Of a stretch of 64,000 nt of DNA, positions 44,934 through 53,964 are shown piece by piece. Position 1 is the first letter of the stretch, and each line of letters opens with the position of its first letter. Position numbers and translations under genes: made by a program. This stretch comes from JALXCH01 sp964495805 (GTDB taxonomy: Bacteria; Calditrichota; Calditrichia; RBG-13-44-9): assembly GCA_964495805.1 (NCBI GenBank), contig CAZBWV010000019.1:1-64000 (forward strand). The letters run 5' to 3'. A model generated the notes under the pieces. That model did not search any database. It was not told where the DNA came from and saw only the letters and a list, made by a program, of their open reading frames with translations.

Positions 44934-45311
44934 ATGGAAGACGCATTACGCAAGATGGATCTGGAATTTTGCGGAAGCAGCGGACACAAGATGACATTAG
45001 AGAAACTATGGGAGGTAAAAGATGCTTTTTTTCTGGATGTGCGGGACGAAGCGGAAGTCCGGGCACTACGGTTCGATCTGGAGATGTTTGGCATTCCAAC
45101 CAAAAATATTCCTATCCATCAGTTGCCGGATCGGGTGGAAGAGTTGCCCGGAGACCGACTGATTGTGTGCTTTTGCTCCTCCGGAACCCGCTCTGCCTGG
45201 GCGTATCTTTACCTGTTCTCACAGGGATTTCGTACAAAGTGGTTAAAAGCCACCAACGAAGAGCTGGCAGCATCTTTAAAACCAGGAAAAATTCTGAAGG
45301 CAATAAAATGA
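44934..45311 (+). CDS. Rhodanese-domain sulfurtransferase
   Basis: Single rhodanese domain of 125 residues. The active-site loop is FCSSGTRS, with catalytic Cys81; the CxxGxR pattern is intact. The FFLDVRDEAEV segment is the second rhodanese marker. No signal peptide, so it is cytosolic. It handles persulfide sulfur. AAGGAGG lies 6-12 bases before the ATG. Its TGA overlaps the start of the porin gene by 4 bases (ATGA), showing translational coupling within the operon. Confidence 0.9.
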   Translation: MEDALRKMDLEFCGSSGHKMTLEKLWEVKDAFFLDVRDEAEVRALRFDLEMFGIPTKNIPIHQLPDRVEELPGDRLIVCFCSSGTRSAWAYLYLFSQGFRTKWLKATNEELAASLKPGKILKAIK

Positions 45312-46327
45312 AGTACATTCTGTTTATTCTATTGATTCTAACCGTTTTTACGCTTCCGGTGCGGGCGGCTTCCACCGAAAAGCAGGTGGGGGTTCATGCT
45401 TATCTGCAGTTTCGGGGAACCAGCGATTTAAGGAGTGAGGGGGAGTTCTTCCTGCGTCGGTTAAAGGTGTGGGTTCACTCCACACCCGGATTCTCCCGAC
45501 ACTGGTCGTTCAAGATTCAGACGACCTTTACTTCGCTTCATAAAGAGAAATTTTTTCTTCAGGATGTAAAACTGAATTACCGCTGGAAGCGTTTCTCGCT
45601 GGACATGGGACAGTTTGTACCAGCATTTAGTTTGCAACGTTCGCAGCACGATTACCAGATTGCACCCATCGAGCGCGCCCGTGTAGTAAATGTGCTGATT
45701 CCGGATGGGACACTGGGAGTGCGAGACCTGGGCTTCCAGTTGAATTACGGCACCCGAAAGAGCCGATTCCGAACCCAGACAGGCGTATTTAACGGGTACG
45801 GAATTAAGGACTATCGTCCGCACAATAACGGATTGATGATTGCGCACCGGACTCAATGGATGTTTTCGCTCCCTTCTGCCGGAAAGGTGTTACTGGGATA
45901 TTCCCTGCAGTACCGATGGGCGGAGGATTTACCGCTCTATTTTATTCTACCGGATTCCGTCCGATTTACCGGGAAGGATGTGCGGACCAATCTGTTTGGG
46001 GAATGGAAATGGCATCAGGTGGACTTACAGGCGGAAGTGATTCGGGCGAATCTGGAGGGACAGGTGGCATATGGTTACTATCTGCTCTGCGTGCTGAGCC
46101 ATCAACGGAGTCAGTGGGTGTTTTCCGGTGAGACCTATCACGACCTGATCGACAACACCCCGGATGTTCCCATGTATCGCCTGGGGTACAACTATCTGCT
46201 GGACGATAACCGGATACGTTTGTCCCTGGACAATCGATTCGGGATTGAGCATCATCATGTAAGCAATTACCGAATAACCGTACAGCTTCAGTTTTTTCTT
46301 TCGCCGGAGGGGAGCCACACCGGCTGA
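45308..46327 (+). CDS. Outer-membrane porin, phosphate-selective (OprP/OprO)-like
   Basis: Predicted outer-membrane beta-barrel of 339 residues. A cleavable signal peptide (MKYILFILLILTVFTLPVRA) is followed by alternating hydrophobic/polar strands, e.g. FLRRLKVWVHSTPGFSRHWSFKIQTTF, FSLDMGQFVPAFSLQRSQHDYQIAPIERARVVN and a C-terminal strand YRITVQLQFFL. The GQFVPAFSLQRS element resembles the Porin_O_P family. Start codon overlaps the rhodanese stop by 4 bases. In this operon it is likely the anion route through the outer membrane. Its stop lies 4 bases from the stop of the converging kinase gene. Confidence 0.75.
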   Translation: MKYILFILLILTVFTLPVRAASTEKQVGVHAYLQFRGTSDLRSEGEFFLRRLKVWVHSTPGFSRHWSFKIQTTFTSLHKEKFFLQDVKLNYRWKRFSLDMGQFVPAFSLQRSQHDYQIAPIERARVVNVLIPDGTLGVRDLGFQLNYGTRKSRFRTQTGVFNGYGIKDYRPHNNGLMIAHRTQWMFSLPSAGKVLLGYSLQYRWAEDLPLYFILPDSVRFTGKDVRTNLFGEWKWHQVDLQAEVIRANLEGQVAYGYYLLCVLSHQRSQWVFSGETYHDLIDNTPDVPMYRLGYNYLLDDNRIRLSLDNRFGIEHHHVSNYRITVQLQFFLSPEGSHTG

Positions 46328-46331
46328 GGGA

Positions 46332-49300
46332 TCACGCCTTAGTCTCCGGTTCTCCGGCTCGCGTTGGTTGGATCGGGAGATAAATGCGGAACGTGGTGCC
46401 AGCTCCTGGCTGGCTTTCCACTTCAATCCGCCCCCCATGCTCCTTAATGATGTTGTAGCTGATGCTCAGCCCCAGACCTGTACCCTGCCCCACCGGTTTG
46501 GTGGTAAAAAACGGGTCGAAAATTTTGGTGACAATCTCCGGTGGAATTCCACGCCCATCATCGCGAATTTCGATGAGCACCTCTTCTCCCTGCTGTTCGG
46601 TACGAATCCAGATATTACCCTGCCCTTCGATAGCCTGCACAGCATTCAGCAGCAGATTCATAAACACCTGATTCAGGTGCCCGGGATGGCAGTGGACTTT
46701 GGGTAAAGAGCCATACTGCCGGTGCACGGTGATGCGGTTCTTCATTTCGTTTTGCAGAAGCATCAGGGTGGAGTCCAGCCCTTCGTGCAAATCCACCGCT
46801 TTGAATTCCGCTTCGTCTAACCGGGAGAAGTTGCGCAGGTTTTGCACCACCTGTTTCACCCGCTGACTTCCCTCGATGCTTTCGCGAATCAGGTTGCCAA
46901 TGTCCTGCTGGATGAAATCCAGGTCGTATTTTTCCCGAATTTCCTGCAAGGTGTGGCTCAGGCGCCGGGCAAAGTCGGGCTGGCTGGCTTCCCGGGTCAG
47001 TGTTTTGAGCAACCGATCGATAGCGCGGATGTAATTCTCCAGCTCCTTCATATTGGCGTAGATGTAGCTAATGGGATTGTTCAGCTCGTGGGCAATCCCC
47101 GCTACCAATTGTCCCAGACTGGCCATCTTCTCGCTCTGGATTAACTGAAGCTGGGCGTTTTTCAGATCGGAATAGAGTTGCTGCAGTTTGCGATTTTTCT
47201 CCTCCAGTTCCCGAATGTACTGTTCCCGGATTTTGGTTTCGGTTACCTGCTGCACCAATTTGCGCGTTTCTTCGATGTAGCGGTTGTTTTCCACCGCAAT
47301 CGCACACTGGATGGCCAGCGTGCGGAATACCTCCAGGTCCTCTGGCGTAAATCCTTCCTGATCTTTCGGTGCACCCACCAGCAATATTCCGTACAGGTGG
47401 GCATCCCTTCGCAGGGGGAAGGCGTAAGCCGGTGGGAGAGAAGCGGGTGAAAAAAGTTGTTTTGTTTCGTCCGGAGAGATGATACTGTAAGCAGGGAGTT
47501 CACCAACCGGTGAAACGGTTTTCGGAAACAGGGCTTCCGGCTCGGCTGCCTGCCTGGTCAGTTCCTTCCCCTGGCTGGCGTACACCGCACAGCAGGAGGG
47601 TCGAATGGTTTGGGCAATGGTTTCGCACAGGGTCTGGAACAGCTTGCGATTATCTTTGATGAAAATCAATTCCCGGGAAAAATCCTGAAGCAGCCGACGA
47701 TATTCCTGCCGTTGCATCTCAATCCGCCGAAACTTTTCCAGCACCAGAATCAGCACAGCGTAAGTGCTTCCGGTAAGCACCAGCTGGGTGAGCAGCCGAA
47801 CGTGCAGGGGAAAGTCCCGCATCAGCAGAAAAATGCCGTACAGAATGAGTAACAGAAGGGAGACAAACAGGGGAAGGTGCCGGGTAAACCAGCGGTACCG
47901 CCTGCTGGTTCCCCACAATCCACCGGCAAATAACAACATCAGGGCCAGGAAGAGCAACAGGTTCACCACAAAATCCGGTTGGTGAATGGTGCGTACCAGT
48001 TGTTTCCGGGTACGGAAGTAAAATTCGGGAAGTCCGCTGTATTCTTTGATGACAACCCGTTGACCTGCCCGGAGGTGATTCCGAACCACGTTACGCCCGT
48101 TCGGGAACTGCACCCGGACGCGGTATTCCCCGGGCCAGGGGGTTCCAAAGTGGACAACTGTGCTATTTTGCGAAAGATAACCGCTGCCACCGGAAATTTC
48201 CCGATAGCCCACCAGTACCCGTGAATCGCCTTCATTCGCCAGTCGGTAGCACCAGACCCGGGCGCCAATTGCATCACGGTTGCTCTGCACGCCCTCCACG
48301 GTTACCTGGAGGAAATGGTGGTTGTTCAGGGGATTTATGTAAAGCACGCTGTGGGTGTCCTTATTCGCCACAAACAGGTCCAGATCGCCGTCAGCATCCA
48401 GGTCTGCTACGGCTGCGCCGGTGCTGTAATGCCGTTTGGGATGCCAGAACGGATGGTGTTCTTGAAACACCTTTCGGAATTGTTTCCCACCCAGATTGCG
48501 GAACAGCATGTTGGGACCAATGGTATTTACCCAGATGTCCTGCCAGCCGTCATTGTCCAGATCGGCAATTACGCTGCCGTAAGCAGGATACGGCACCCGG
48601 ATGCCGGCGGAATCGGTGATATCGGTAAACTGCCATACAATGCTGTCGCCCTGCCAGGTATCGTTGCGGTACAGTCGGCTCTGCCGATTCCGGTCGGTGA
48701 CCAGCAGGTCCAGGTCCCCGTCGTTGTCGATGTCGCCAAACGTCACGCCGTTGCTATTCAAAGAGTCGGTGAGATGGAGCAGGGGAAGACGTTGTGCTTC
48801 GAAATGGTTACCCATATTGCGATAAAAACGATCCGGCGCAAACCAGTTGCACACGTACAGGTCGATTCGCCCGTCGCCATCCACGTCAGCGAAGGCTGCT
48901 CCCTGGCTCACAGCGCTGTCCGCCACGCCCCACTCCCGGCTCACCTCCCGGAATCGCCCGGTGCCGTCGCCCAGATAAAGATGGTTGGGGTGGTGTTCAT
49001 CGGTGATGAACAGGTCCAGGTTACCGTCCCGATTCACATCGGCCAGAAATGCGCCGTTCCCGTCCAGCGGCGGACGAAGATCGGTTTCCGCGGTAATGTC
49101 CCGGAAGTGTAATCCCCTGCTTTGCAGAAAAATGCGGGTGCTGACACCCCATCCGGCAATCAGAACATCGATTTTGCCGTCGTTGTTTACATCGCCGCTG
49201 GTGGTACCCAACTCCAGGTTTTTCTTCCCGTGAGGTTCCAGGTTCCCTCCCAGACCGGATGGAATGGTGAAATCCTGGAAGGCATGACCCGCTTGCTGGT

Positions 49301-49565
49301 TAAGAAACAACCGGTTCAGATTACGAAAGCGCACCACGTAAAGGTCGGGGAAGCCGTCACGGTTCAAATCGCGGAAAACCACCCCGTAGCTGTCGGTAAA
49401 ATCTGGCAGAAGGGTAATGGGCTGTGCAGGATGAAACATCCGGTCGAACGGGAAAGGAATAGCCGGTTCATCTTCCCCGGCGGTGAGCGTGGCCACACCG
49501 GGGAACAGTATGACCAGCCAGAGAATCACAGCAAATCTGTTGTGGTACAAACCGGTCATCATCAT
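46332..49565 (-). CDS. Sensor histidine kinase with FG-GAP and ASPIC/UnbV extracytoplasmic domains
   Basis: Membrane histidine kinase of about 1077 residues. After a signal-like segment (HNRFAVILWLVILFPGVATLTAG), residues about 60-410 form FG-GAP/VCBS repeats (DVNNDGKIDVLI, DVDGDGRIDLYV, DIDNDGDLDLLV, DLDADGDLDLFV). An ASPIC/UnbV domain follows at about 415-510 (SNRDAIGARVWCY ... REISGGSGYLSQNSTVVHFG). Three membrane helices (about 533-610), a GAF domain (about 635-765), a coiled coil, the dimerisation domain (GIAHELNNPISY, His826) and the ATPase domain (NLLLNAVQAI, DDGRGI, GTGLGLSI) complete it. The start is uncertain (ATG at 49559, 49562, 49565, 49595 or 49670); no ribosome site is clear. 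No receiver gene is nearby, so the partner is unknown. Confidence 0.88.
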   Translation of the reverse strand: MMMTGLYHNRFAVILWLVILFPGVATLTAGEDEPAIPFPFDRMFHPAQPITLLPDFTDSYGVVFRDLNRDGFPDLYVVRFRNLNRLFLNQQAGHAFQDFTIPSGLGGNLEPHGKKNLELGTTSGDVNNDGKIDVLIAGWGVSTRIFLQSRGLHFRDITAETDLRPPLDGNGAFLADVNRDGNLDLFITDEHHPNHLYLGDGTGRFREVSREWGVADSAVSQGAAFADVDGDGRIDLYVCNWFAPDRFYRNMGNHFEAQRLPLLHLTDSLNSNGVTFGDIDNDGDLDLLVTDRNRQSRLYRNDTWQGDSIVWQFTDITDSAGIRVPYPAYGSVIADLDNDGWQDIWVNTIGPNMLFRNLGGKQFRKVFQEHHPFWHPKRHYSTGAAVADLDADGDLDLFVANKDTHSVLYINPLNNHHFLQVTVEGVQSNRDAIGARVWCYRLANEGDSRVLVGYREISGGSGYLSQNSTVVHFGTPWPGEYRVRVQFPNGRNVVRNHLRAGQRVVIKEYSGLPEFYFRTRKQLVRTIHQPDFVVNLLLFLALMLLFAGGLWGTSRRYRWFTRHLPLFVSLLLLILYGIFLLMRDFPLHVRLLTQLVLTGSTYAVLILVLEKFRRIEMQRQEYRRLLQDFSRELIFIKDNRKLFQTLCETIAQTIRPSCCAVYASQGKELTRQAAEPEALFPKTVSPVGELPAYSIISPDETKQLFSPASLPPAYAFPLRRDAHLYGILLVGAPKDQEGFTPEDLEVFRTLAIQCAIAVENNRYIEETRKLVQQVTETKIREQYIRELEEKNRKLQQLYSDLKNAQLQLIQSEKMASLGQLVAGIAHELNNPISYIYANMKELENYIRAIDRLLKTLTREASQPDFARRLSHTLQEIREKYDLDFIQQDIGNLIRESIEGSQRVKQVVQNLRNFSRLDEAEFKAVDLHEGLDSTLMLLQNEMKNRITVHRQYGSLPKVHCHPGHLNQVFMNLLLNAVQAIEGQGNIWIRTEQQGEEVLIEIRDDGRGIPPEIVTKIFDPFFTTKPVGQGTGLGLSISYNIIKEHGGRIEVESQPGAGTTFRIYLPIQPTRAGEPETKA

Positions 49566-49762
49566 AAACAAAAATACCGGATGGGAGGCGGACATCGCAA
49601 GGGGAAAATGGAAGCGACATGCGCCGAACAAACTGATCCGGAAGAAAAACGGTTGGAAGGAAAATCCCATTCCGGAGGGCGGTTTTTTGCGGTGCGACGA
49701 AATAACTAAGGTTTATTTAAAGGGAAATTTTTCCTATATTTCTGGGTACTTAGCTGAAAGTG

Positions 49763-51241
49763 ATGAATCAGGAGGAGGACATCGGTTTGGTTTTGGAAAT
49801 CACCCGGGGGAAAGAGATTTTTCAGAAAGTGTACCGAATTGCTCAGAAGCTGGGAATGGAAGTGTATGCGGTGGGCGGTTTCGTGCGCGATTTGTACCTG
49901 GGGAAGGAAGGAACGGACATCGATTTTGTGGTAATTGGGGATGCGCTGAATCTGGCCCGGGAGTTTCGGAAAACATTCCGCAGCGGGAAGGTCGTCACTT
50001 ATCCCCGCTTTGGAACTGCCATGTTGATGTATCAGGATTTCAAACTGGAGTTTGTGACGGCACGTCAGGAACACTACGATCCCAATTCGCGGAAACCGCA
50101 TGTAAAACGGGCTGATCTGGCCAGCGATCTTTCCCGCCGGGATTTTACCATCAACACTCTGGCGCTGGACATCTCTCCGGAAAAATTCGGACAGGTGATA
50201 GATTTATACGAAGGCATTCGGGATATTGAGAATAAGCTGATTCGCACTCCCCTGGACCCGGTGATCACCTTTCGGGACGATCCGCTGCGCATTCTGCGCG
50301 CCATTCGCTTTGCCACCGTCCTGCATTTTCGCATCGAAGAGAACACTTATCGGGCGATTGTCGAAACACGAGAACGACTGAAAATTATTTCGCAGGAGCG
50401 CATCACCGATGAATTTAAGAAGATATTGTTGGCAGACAAGCCCTCCATTGGTCTGCGATTGTTGAAGGAAACCGGCGTGCTGAAAATTATTTTCCCCGAG
50501 CTGGATCAGCTTTCCGGTGTCGAACAGCGGAAGGAATTTCATCATAAAGATGTGTTTGAGCACACTTTGCAGGTAGTGGACAACATTGCCCGGAAGACCG
50601 ATCGGTTCGAGCTGCGGCTGGCCGCACTGTTGCATGACATTGCCAAGCCGCAGACCAAGCGTTTTGTGGAAGGTGTCGGCTGGACATTCCACGGCCACGA
50701 AGAGCTGGGCGCCCGGATGGTGGAACGGATTGGCCGCCGGATGCGCCTGCCGCTGAGCACCATCAAATATGTGCAAAAATTGGTGCGGCTACACCTGCGA
50801 CCGGTTCAATTGGTGGACGATTCGGTAACCGACAGTGCCATCCGACGCCTGATGGTGGAAGCCGGTGAGGAAATCGACGACTTGATGATGCTGTGCCGCG
50901 CGGACATCACCTCTAAAAATCCGGAAAAGGTTAAACGGTATCTGGCGAATTTCGACAAAGTGGAACAGAAAATGAAGGAGGTAGAAGAAAAGGATAAGCT
51001 GCGCAATTTCAAACTGGCTCTGGATGGCAACGAAATTATGCAGGCGCTTGGCCTAACTCCGGGTCCGGCGGTGGGCAAAATTAAAAAAGCGGTAATGGAT
51101 GCAGTGCTGGATGGGGTGATTCCAAACGAACATCAGGCCTGTTACGATTATATGATGAAAATAAAAGATGACATTTTGGTCGGTGAAGAGAGTACTTCTT
51201 CGCAACCTGCAGAACCTACTTCGGGAAGCGGGAAAAGTTAA
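49763..51241 (+). CDS. cca: CCA tRNA nucleotidyltransferase / poly(A) polymerase with HD domain
   Basis: Class II nucleotidyltransferase of 492 residues that builds or repairs the 3' CCA end of tRNA. The head holds AVGGFVRDLYLG and GTDIDFVV (catalytic carboxylates), then RRDFTINTLAL and DPLRILRAIRFA. A C-terminal HD domain (LAALLHDIAKPQ ... HGHEELGARM) and an RNA-binding tail follow. In some bacteria related proteins add only CC or only A, or poly(A); sequence alone does not separate these. The ATG at 49763 has a weak ribosome site; a TTG at 49787 lies 11 bases after AGGAGG and is an alternative start. Confidence 0.9.
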   Translation: MNQEEDIGLVLEITRGKEIFQKVYRIAQKLGMEVYAVGGFVRDLYLGKEGTDIDFVVIGDALNLAREFRKTFRSGKVVTYPRFGTAMLMYQDFKLEFVTARQEHYDPNSRKPHVKRADLASDLSRRDFTINTLALDISPEKFGQVIDLYEGIRDIENKLIRTPLDPVITFRDDPLRILRAIRFATVLHFRIEENTYRAIVETRERLKIISQERITDEFKKILLADKPSIGLRLLKETGVLKIIFPELDQLSGVEQRKEFHHKDVFEHTLQVVDNIARKTDRFELRLAALLHDIAKPQTKRFVEGVGWTFHGHEELGARMVERIGRRMRLPLSTIKYVQKLVRLHLRPVQLVDDSVTDSAIRRLMVEAGEEIDDLMMLCRADITSKNPEKVKRYLANFDKVEQKMKEVEEKDKLRNFKLALDGNEIMQALGLTPGPAVGKIKKAVMDAVLDGVIPNEHQACYDYMMKIKDDILVGEESTSSQPAEPTSGSGKS

Positions 51242-51309
51242 CGTATTTTCCGTGTAACATAATGAAAAAGAGATTCGTTCAATAACCATATATTCAGGAG
51301 GAGAACAGC

Positions 51310-52278
51310 ATGAGTGACCGTATGGAAAACAAAAAACCCAGCTCCAACGATGATGAGGTTAAAAAGGAACTGGACGAGATTCTGGGGAAACTGACCGAAA
51401 AAGAAGAAGCGGAAACAAAGAAGACGGAATCCGACAAAAAACCGGAACCCGAGGAAATTGTGGAACGTATTTCGCCTCCCGGTGCTTCGGAAACCGACGA
51501 ATCCGAACACCCCGAGGAGGAAAATGTGGAAGCCATTTTAGAGAAAATTACCGAAAAGGAAGAGGAGGAACCGGTGGAAGAGATGGGGGTGGTGCAACGG
51601 GTGATCAATGTGTTTACCAATCCCCAGCGTCTGTTCCGTTACCTGCGGGTCAAACCGGATGTGGTCACGCCTATTTTGTTGGTCATTTTTATTTCCATCC
51701 TGACCAGCACCCTCATTTACGACATTGCCATCAACGACCAGATTACCCGAATCGAGCAAAATGATCAGCTCCCCGACGATCGCAAAGATATGATTATTGA
51801 TCAGATTGAAGCCAGCAAGCATGGTACGAAACGGATAATTTACAATTATCTTCTTCCGCCCATTGGTGTGATCATTACTTTTTCTGTGGTAGCGGCTATC
51901 TTTCTGTTTATCGGAAATGTAATTCTGGGTGGAAAGACTTCCTTTAAACACATGCTTTCGGTGTACGGATATTCCTATCTGGTAGTTGCCATCGCCGGAA
52001 CCGTGGTTAAGTTGCCTCTGTGGCTGGCAAAGGGAACACTTCAGCTGACTTTCAGCCCTGCCGTGTTTCTCTCCGACACCCAAACGACCCTATATCGCCT
52101 GCTAAGCGCTTTTGATGTGTTCACATTGTGGTTCCTGGTGGTCTTCGGAATTGGTTTTGCCATTATTTATCGTTTCACGCAACTTAAAGGAATCCTTTCC
52201 GTATTCATTACCTGGTTCATTTACGTACTGATCAGTAAAGTGTTAATTGCCGGATTGCTGAGCGGTTTGGCGGGTTAG
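51310..52278 (+). CDS. Yip1-domain membrane protein with acidic N-terminus
   Basis: Protein of 322 residues. Residues 1-95 are highly charged and Glu/Lys-rich, containing an imperfect duplication (EILGKLTEKEEAE and AILEKITEKEEEE) and no membrane segment. The rest has about five hydrophobic helices with the Yip1/DUF1282 pattern (VFTNPQRLFRYLRVKPDVVTPILLVIF ... GGKTSFKHMLSVYGYSYLV). Bacterial members have no firm function. A strong site, CAGGAGGAGAAC, precedes the ATG. It lies 85 bases before the TolC gene. Confidence 0.75.
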   Translation: MSDRMENKKPSSNDDEVKKELDEILGKLTEKEEAETKKTESDKKPEPEEIVERISPPGASETDESEHPEEENVEAILEKITEKEEEEPVEEMGVVQRVINVFTNPQRLFRYLRVKPDVVTPILLVIFISILTSTLIYDIAINDQITRIEQNDQLPDDRKDMIIDQIEASKHGTKRIIYNYLLPPIGVIITFSVVAAIFLFIGNVILGGKTSFKHMLSVYGYSYLVVAIAGTVVKLPLWLAKGTLQLTFSPAVFLSDTQTTLYRLLSAFDVFTLWFLVVFGIGFAIIYRFTQLKGILSVFITWFIYVLISKVLIAGLLSGLAG

Positions 52279-52363
52279 TATAAATTGGCATTGTCCTTTC
52301 GGCTCCTTTGCCGGGAGGGATATTCGGGTTTGGTTAAACGAACGTCATTCTCAGGAGGTGACG

Positions 52364-53713
52364 ATGAAGGAACTCCGTTTACTTTTCTGGCTTTCATTAT
52401 TCATGGTGGGCACGCTGTTTGCGCAGGTGGACACGACCCGGACCCTTACCCTGGACGATTGTGTGCACCTGGCGCTGAAAAACAATTACGATTTAAAGCT
52501 GGCACGGATTAACAATCGTGTTGCGGAACGTACCCACAAACAGAGCTACAGCAATATTTTACCGAGTCTTACCCTGAATTACGGAAGCAGTCAGTACGAA
52601 CGGGGTCCTTCCTCCTATCTGGGAAACGATTACATCGGCGTGGTTCCCACCCTGCCGTTTACTTACCAGAAAACCACCGGTAAAAATTATTTCATGGAAG
52701 TTCGGGTTGGTCAGAACATCTTTGATGGTGGTCGGTGGTACTGGAATATTAAAAAGACCAGGATTGACCGGGAAGTGAGCGATTATAATTTGTTAGCTTC
52801 CCGTCAGAATATCATTGTGACGGTACGCCAGTTGTACATCGACCTGCTCAAACAGCAGAAGTTGTTAGAAGTAAAAAAGCAGGCCATGGAGCGCAGTGAG
52901 GAGCAGTTGAAACAGGTGGAGAGTATGTACGAGGTGGGTTCTGCCGCCCGGGTCGATGTGTATCGTTCGGAGGTCAATCTGGGGAACGACCGCATTGCTT
53001 TTCTGAACCAGCAAACCACGGTGGAGAAAGCCCGTCAATCCCTGAATCTGGCCATGGGCCGGGAACCCACTGCACCGCTGGTTATCGATACCACAGTTCA
53101 GTTTCCCCGGCAGGTGGGGGAATTGCAGGAGTTGGTGGAGCGCGCCCTTCAGAATAATCCCACGTTAAAGACGTACCAGAAGTCCATTATCAGTGCCAAT
53201 TATAACACCAGGCTGGCCAAAAGCGCTTTTTTACCCAATCTGAGCGCCTATTTTTTCTACCAGCGTCGGGTGCCCCGGTTTAAAGGATTGTACGACGACT
53301 TCGATCGGGAATATAACTGGTATCTGGGGATTAGCCTTTCCTGGAATTTATTTAACGGGTTTAACGATTACATCAATGTTCAGAAGGCGGAGCTAAATTT
53401 ACGATATGCCCGGGAACAGTATGAGTACCAGATTCTCAATTTAAAATCCAAAGTAAGCACCCTTTACACCAATCTAAAAGCGCTGGAAGAGATTATTCAG
53501 GTGAACCGAACCAATTTGCTTTCTGCGAAGGAGGATTACCGGCTGGCGCAGGAACGTTATCGTCTGGGCTCCGGTACGTTGATTGAGTTGCGAGATGCTC
53601 AGGTGAAGCTGGCCAATGCCGAGCAGATTCTGGTCACTGCAGAGTTCAACGCTTACCTCACCTACGCAGAGCTGCAACAGGCGCTGGGCGAGCTGGTATA
53701 TTCCTATAAATAA
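52364..53713 (+). CDS. TolC-family outer-membrane efflux protein
   Basis: Outer-membrane channel of a tripartite exporter, 449 residues. Signal peptide ends near LFAQV; then two OEP repeats with the characteristic start LTLDDCVHLALKNNYDLKLAR and long coiled helices (AMERSEEQLKQVESMYEVGSAARVDVYRSEVNLGN; QERYRLGSGTLIELRDAQVKLANAE). The G-x-x-x-x-x-D/E-V/L motifs of both halves are visible. The start at 52364 follows AGGAGG. It heads the export operon together with the adaptor, ATPase and two permeases. Confidence 0.93.
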   Translation: MKELRLLFWLSLFMVGTLFAQVDTTRTLTLDDCVHLALKNNYDLKLARINNRVAERTHKQSYSNILPSLTLNYGSSQYERGPSSYLGNDYIGVVPTLPFTYQKTTGKNYFMEVRVGQNIFDGGRWYWNIKKTRIDREVSDYNLLASRQNIIVTVRQLYIDLLKQQKLLEVKKQAMERSEEQLKQVESMYEVGSAARVDVYRSEVNLGNDRIAFLNQQTTVEKARQSLNLAMGREPTAPLVIDTTVQFPRQVGELQELVERALQNNPTLKTYQKSIISANYNTRLAKSAFLPNLSAYFFYQRRVPRFKGLYDDFDREYNWYLGISLSWNLFNGFNDYINVQKAELNLRYAREQYEYQILNLKSKVSTLYTNLKALEEIIQVNRTNLLSAKEDYRLAQERYRLGSGTLIELRDAQVKLANAEQILVTAEFNAYLTYAELQQALGELVYSYK

Positions 53714-53964
53714 TTTTTGGAAATCCGGGTAGTTTAGATGATATGAGGATAGATTGTTAAATATTTCATTTGCCTGGACGGAAGTGATGGTTCGTATCGA
53801 ATTGGAGGTGATTTTCCTGGACGGGTGAAGGGGTTTTTTGAGTAGCAGAAGTTTTCCTGTATCTGATGTGTCCGGGCGAAGAACGGGAAACCCCGTGCGG
53901 ATAGTGGGGTTCGAAGTGTGAATGAATAGACAATTGGGAACCAACAAACGAGATGGGAACATCC

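Noticed and set aside
48315..49112. Antisense 265-codon ORF over the sensor kinase FG-GAP part
   Set aside because: Arises from the repetitive FG-GAP coding sequence; the sense frame has clear calcium-loop motifs.
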